Shown in pieces: positions 61,240 to 64,000 of a stretch of DNA of 64,000 bases. The first letter of the stretch is position 1. Each line of letters begins with the position of its first letter. The notes below the pieces were generated by a model. It was not told where the DNA came from. It did no database searches and saw only the letters and a program-made list of their open reading frames with translations. A program made the position numbers and the translations under genes. The stretch is taken from assembly GCA_013285405.1 (NCBI GenBank), contig CP053446.1, positions 1 through 64,000 on the forward strand, given 5' to 3'. The DNA comes from Ignavibacteriota bacterium (lineage in GTDB: Bacteria > Bacteroidota > Ignavibacteria > Ignavibacteriales > Ignavibacteriaceae).

Positions 61240-62090
61240 ATTAAAAACGTTTTTAATAATAATTTCAGATAATCCGACTTCTTTAAAATTGGTCTTTTTG
61301 AAATTATATCAAAATCAGCGCCGCGGATTTTAGCAAGAATTTCTTCGCCGCCTTTTATTGTCCAGGCTATTTCATACCTAAATCTACCGGTAAGTAATTT
61401 TAGCAAAGCTTTGCCTTCATCAAACATCGTCTGTGTTCTGTTCACAGTGAATTCTATAAGCGACTTCAAGTTATCATTAATTTTTTTCATCTCAAACATT
61501 TTTTCATTGACATTAAATTTTAACATTTCATCAAGCGGATAGTAAATTCTACCCTTTTGAAAATCAGTCTTAGTATCCTGAATAAAATTAGTAATTTGAA
61601 GTGCTGTACAAATTCTATCCGAATAATATATCGCATCACTTTCAGTTATATTGAAAAGTTCCAATAATATCCTTCCAACAGGATTAGCAGAATTTGAACA
61701 GTAATTCAATACCTCATTAAAATTATTATACCGGCTTTTCGTCACATCTTGTTTGAATGCTTTTAAAAGATTAAAAAAATTATCTTGAGTTAATTTTCTT
61801 TCTATAATTGAATTTCGAAGTGCCAGTTCTAAATTATTACCAGAAGAATTTTTAAGTACAGAAATTAATCGGTTCTCAAAATCTGAAAGTTTCCGAAGTC
61901 GTTCTTGCGTTGTTAAATTTCCTTCATCAGCAATATCATCAGCAGATCTGGCAAACCAATAAATGATTGAAATATCTCTTCTGTATTCTTTAGGAATTAA
62001 TAAAGAAATGACAGGAAAATTTTCGTAATGTTTCTTTGCAAGTCTGATTGACTCTGAATAACCAGCAGCAATGGAGTCAGATAAATTTAT
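61236..62090 (-). CDS. hpnC: Squalene synthase HpnC (hydroxysqualene synthase), near-cognate ATA start
   Basis: Converts presqualene diphosphate to hydroxysqualene. The assembled frame reads (M)NLSDSIAAGYSESIRLAKKH, then YENFPVISLLIPKEYRRDIS, IIYWFARSADDIADEGNLTT (first aspartate motif), YCSNSANPVGRILLELFNI and ITNFIQDTKTDFQKGRIYYP (second). Starting at ATA 62,088-62,090 it is 284 residues, normal for HpnC. AGAGG lies five bases before it. No ATG, GTG or TTG exists in frame before the first motif; the first such codon (GTG 61,745) would remove that motif and 115 residues. It overlaps hpnD by four bases. Confidence 0.9.
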   Translation of the reverse strand: MNLSDSIAAGYSESIRLAKKHYENFPVISLLIPKEYRRDISIIYWFARSADDIADEGNLTTQERLRKLSDFENRLISVLKNSSGNNLELALRNSIIERKLTQDNFFNLLKAFKQDVTKSRYNNFNEVLNYCSNSANPVGRILLELFNITESDAIYYSDRICTALQITNFIQDTKTDFQKGRIYYPLDEMLKFNVNEKMFEMKKINDNLKSLIEFTVNRTQTMFDEGKALLKLLTGRFRYEIAWTIKGGEEILAKIRGADFDIISKRPILKKSDYLKLLLKTFLI

Positions 62091-62338
62091 AATAACCTCT
62101 AAAGAACTTTATATTCAAAAAAATTTGTTGCTTTAACCTAAGAAATATTTTCATTTAGCAAAAAAGGAGTTTATTTTTGAACAAGATGAATCGCCATTTA
62201 TAGTAAAATGAGCATCAATTATTTATTTTTTGTCTGAATATTTTGATCCAATTTGTTTGGTAAGTGACAATTATTTTGGATTAAGTAAATATTGAATCTT
62301 AATGTTAAGGAATAGTGTTCAATAAAAATGGAGCCTTA

Positions 62339-62677
62339 ATGGATGATTTCGAAAAGAAAATAGAAAACGACGTTGTTGTAGAAGTTGTGAATCTGACACG
62401 TGCAACGTTGAAGGAAGCTATTGAATTTAAAAAAATTCTGGATGACAATTTAGAGAAAAAATTCAGAAAGCTGGTGGTAGATATCAGTCAATGTGAATTC
62501 CTGGATTCCACTTTCCTGGGAACGCTTGTTTATGCTAAAAGATCTGCAATTAAGATTGGCGGCGATTTGAAAATTGTCGAGCCACCATCAGTATTTAAAG
62601 CATTAAGAGAAAAAACTTCAACTCTCCAGGTTTTTGATACTTATAAATCACTTGATGAAGCAATCAAAAGCTTTTAA
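62339..62677 (+). CDS. STAS-domain anti-sigma factor antagonist
   Basis: 112 residues from ATG 62,339, which has GGAG five bases upstream (an earlier GTG at 62,315 is less likely). SpoIIAA-like fold: KLVVDISQCEFLDSTFLGTL contains the phosphorylatable serine in LDST, followed by YAKRSAIKIGGDLKIV. In Bacteroidota such proteins partner with serine kinases and PP2C phosphatases in partner switching. No kinase is adjacent. Confidence 0.85.
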   Translation: MDDFEKKIENDVVVEVVNLTRATLKEAIEFKKILDDNLEKKFRKLVVDISQCEFLDSTFLGTLVYAKRSAIKIGGDLKIVEPPSVFKALREKTSTLQVFDTYKSLDEAIKSF

Positions 62678-62738
62678 TTACCCGCAAAAGTTAAAATAGA
62701 AAAAGTGAATTAAGAATGATGCCCGGAACAGGACTTTC

Positions 62739-62756
62739 CCGAAGGGATTCCTTCGG
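62739..62756. repeat. Small palindrome between STAS gene and tRNA-Leu
   Basis: ccgaagg faces ccttcgg with a four-base loop. No T-run follows, so it is not a clear terminator. Confidence 0.45.
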
Positions 62757-62793
62757 AAGAACCTGCAAGTTGCTAGTTGGGAAGAATTTTTTG

Positions 62794-62877
62794 TGCCCGA
62801 AGGGGGACTTGAACCCCCACCCACTTGCGTGGACTAGCTCCTGAAGCTAGCGTGTATACCAATTTCACCATCCGGGC
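62794..62877 (-). tRNA. tRNA-Leu, anticodon CAG
   Basis: Long variable arm class II tRNA: acceptor GCCCGGA/TTCGGGC, D arm GGTGAAATTGGTATACA, anticodon stem CTAGC/GCTAG with loop TTCAGGA (anticodon CAG), a variable stem (TCCACGCAAGTGGG) and T stem GGGGG/CCCCC. CCA is not encoded, unlike the tRNA-Arg of the GC-rich part. Confidence 0.95.
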
Positions 62878-62900
62878 AAAGGAATGTATAATTTATAATG

Positions 62901-64000
62901 GAGTCTGTAAAATAATTTGTGTAAATGGGAATTAGTATTAAAGAACATTTTTTAATCTCTGGTCAAAAATAATAGATAAATGAGATAAAGCAACAGCCCA
63001 GTTCTGCACGGGCATAACAGTCCACTTTTTTGATATATCTCTGTAAGCTAAGTAAAGCATTTTTTTCAGTGCTTCATCATTGGGAAAAATGCTTCTCTGT
63101 TTTGTTACCTTTCTAAACTGACGATGCACAGCTTCAACAGCATTGGTAGTGTAAATGATTCTTCTGATTTCATCCGGATACTTGAAAAACGTAGAAGCGT
63201 GAACCCAGTTCTGTCTCCAGGTTCTGATTGATAGAGAATATTTCTTGCCCCAGTTTTCTTCCAGATTGTCAAGAGCAATCAGAGCTGCTTCTTCTGTTGG
63301 TGCTGAGTAAACTAATCGAAGTTCCTTCCATAAATGATTTCTGATCTTTGCTTGCAATATATCTCAGAGTGTTTCTGATTAGGTGAATGATACAGAGCTG
63401 GATTTCTGTTCCCGGAAAAACTGTATTGATTGCTTCAGGAAAACCTTTCAGTCCATCAACACAAGCAATAAGGATATCCTGGAGACCACGATTCTTTAAT
63501 TCAGTTAAAACACCAAGCCAGAAGTTTGAGCCTTCAGCTTCGCTTACCCATAAGCCCAGAAGATCCTTTTTACCCGTAATATCAAGCGCCAGACAAGTGT
63601 AAGCTGCTTTATTAGTTACCTTTCCTTCGCTGGTTACTTTGTAATGGATTGCATCGAAAAATACTATTGGGTAAACCGATTCAAGTGGACGGTTGTGCCA
63701 TTCTTTGGCAAGGTCAATGATCTTATCGGTTATCTGTGAAACCAGCGATGCACTTATATCCAATCCATAGAACTCCTGAACGTGTGATTGTATATCTCTT
63801 GTGGTCATTCCCTTTGCATACATTGAGATAATTTTATCTTCAATCGGTCCCAGGGTTCGCTCATACTTTTTTACTACAATAGGATCAAATGAACCGTTGC
63901 GATCTCTGGGTACTGTTAGCTCAATTTCTCCGTTATCATTCTTCAGCGTCTTGTGGGTTTTACCGTTACGACTGTTACCTGTGTTTTTACCAGCAGGTGA
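62901..64000 (-). mobile_element. IS256-family insertion sequence, truncated by the window end
   Basis: A right terminal sequence gagtctgtaaaataatttg begins at 62,901 and resembles IS256-family ends (gg..tctgt...). The transposase gene starts 37 bases inside and runs beyond 64,000. The element sits 23 bases downstream of the tRNA-Leu 5' end. The other end and target duplication are outside the window. Confidence 0.7.
62938..64000 (-). CDS. IS256-family (Transposase_mut) transposase, frameshifted and partial
   Basis: Catalytic DDE domain: YPIVFFDAIHYKV (first Asp), LIACVDGLKGFPEAI (second Asp), and LDNLEENWGKKY (likely Glu). C-terminal QNWVHASTFFKYPDEIRRII, TTNAVEAVHRQFRKVTKQR is typical. One indel near 63,340 breaks the frame (SFMEGT to KELRLVYSAP). 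The N-terminus is outside the window. The break may be a sequencing error or a decayed copy. Confidence 0.85.

Overview
The window holds two unrelated genomes joined near position 17,960. Positions 1 to about 17,960 are GC-rich and carry genes typical of the candidate phyla radiation (Patescibacteria): LemA, HtpX, a ClpC-type ATPase, RadA, RecG, and a TrbC/VirB2-like pilin fused to a cysteine-rich ectodomain. Short palindromic repeats lie between and inside these genes. From about 17,960 to 64,000 the DNA is AT-rich and reads as a member of the Ignavibacteria (Bacteroidota/Chlorobi group). It has Kdo biosynthesis (kdsA), the type IX secretion proteins SprA and PorX, three secreted proteins with YPNPFNP C-terminal sorting domains, and a squalene cassette (hpnCDE). 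At the join, KdsA loses homology and reading frame where base composition changes, so I read it as a chimeric assembly rather than gene transfer.

GC-rich part: an operon on the minus strand (phosphomannomutase, murI, phosphoribosyltransferase) faces lemA, htpX and clpC on the plus strand, with divergent promoters at 2.85-2.91 kb. From 7.2 to 13.6 kb runs a cell-envelope cluster: a 930-residue Ala/Pro/Glu-rich membrane protein, a membrane-anchored beta-propeller-like protein, a DsbA-like oxidoreductase and the cysteine-rich pilin-like fusion protein. radA and recG converge at 15.09 kb. A small membrane protein and tRNA-Arg(GCG) precede the join. Nearly every gene except radA has at least one single-base indel. 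Four genes (7226, 10068, 13642 and recG) have a -10 hexamer only 6-8 bases before the ATG, as expected for leaderless mRNAs.

AT-rich part, 18-28.8 kb: kdsA, a secreted PIG-L deacetylase, two sodium:solute symporters each preceded by a tiny membrane protein, a TetR regulator and a T9SS cargo protein. Indels continue to about 27.25 kb, then stop almost entirely. From 28.9 to 44.9 kb lie housekeeping genes (ruvB, dnaK, hsp20, birA, coaX), an extended ribosomal protein bTHX and an M1 peptidase. One minus-strand array runs sprA, porX, tsaE, tsaB, a DUF1573 protein, accD, panC (51.8 to 39.8 kb). It puts the T9SS translocon gene and its regulator in line with tRNA-modification, fatty-acid and pantothenate genes. 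From 52 to 62.7 kb follow a cupin, two T9SS cargo proteins (one in the bacterial peptidylarginine deiminase family), an M28 peptidase, hpnE-hpnD-hpnC and a STAS protein. The window ends with tRNA-Leu(CAG) and an IS256-family element cut by the window edge.

The observations most worth following are near-cognate start codons (AUU, AUU, AUA) at panC, sprA and hpnC; palindromic repeats inserted in frame into protein-coding genes on both sides of the join; bTHX with a long tail ending in an AT-hook-like motif; tiny membrane proteins paired with both symporters; and the cysteine-rich pilin-like fusion protein next to its probable disulfide catalyst. No CRISPR array, rRNA or prophage was seen.
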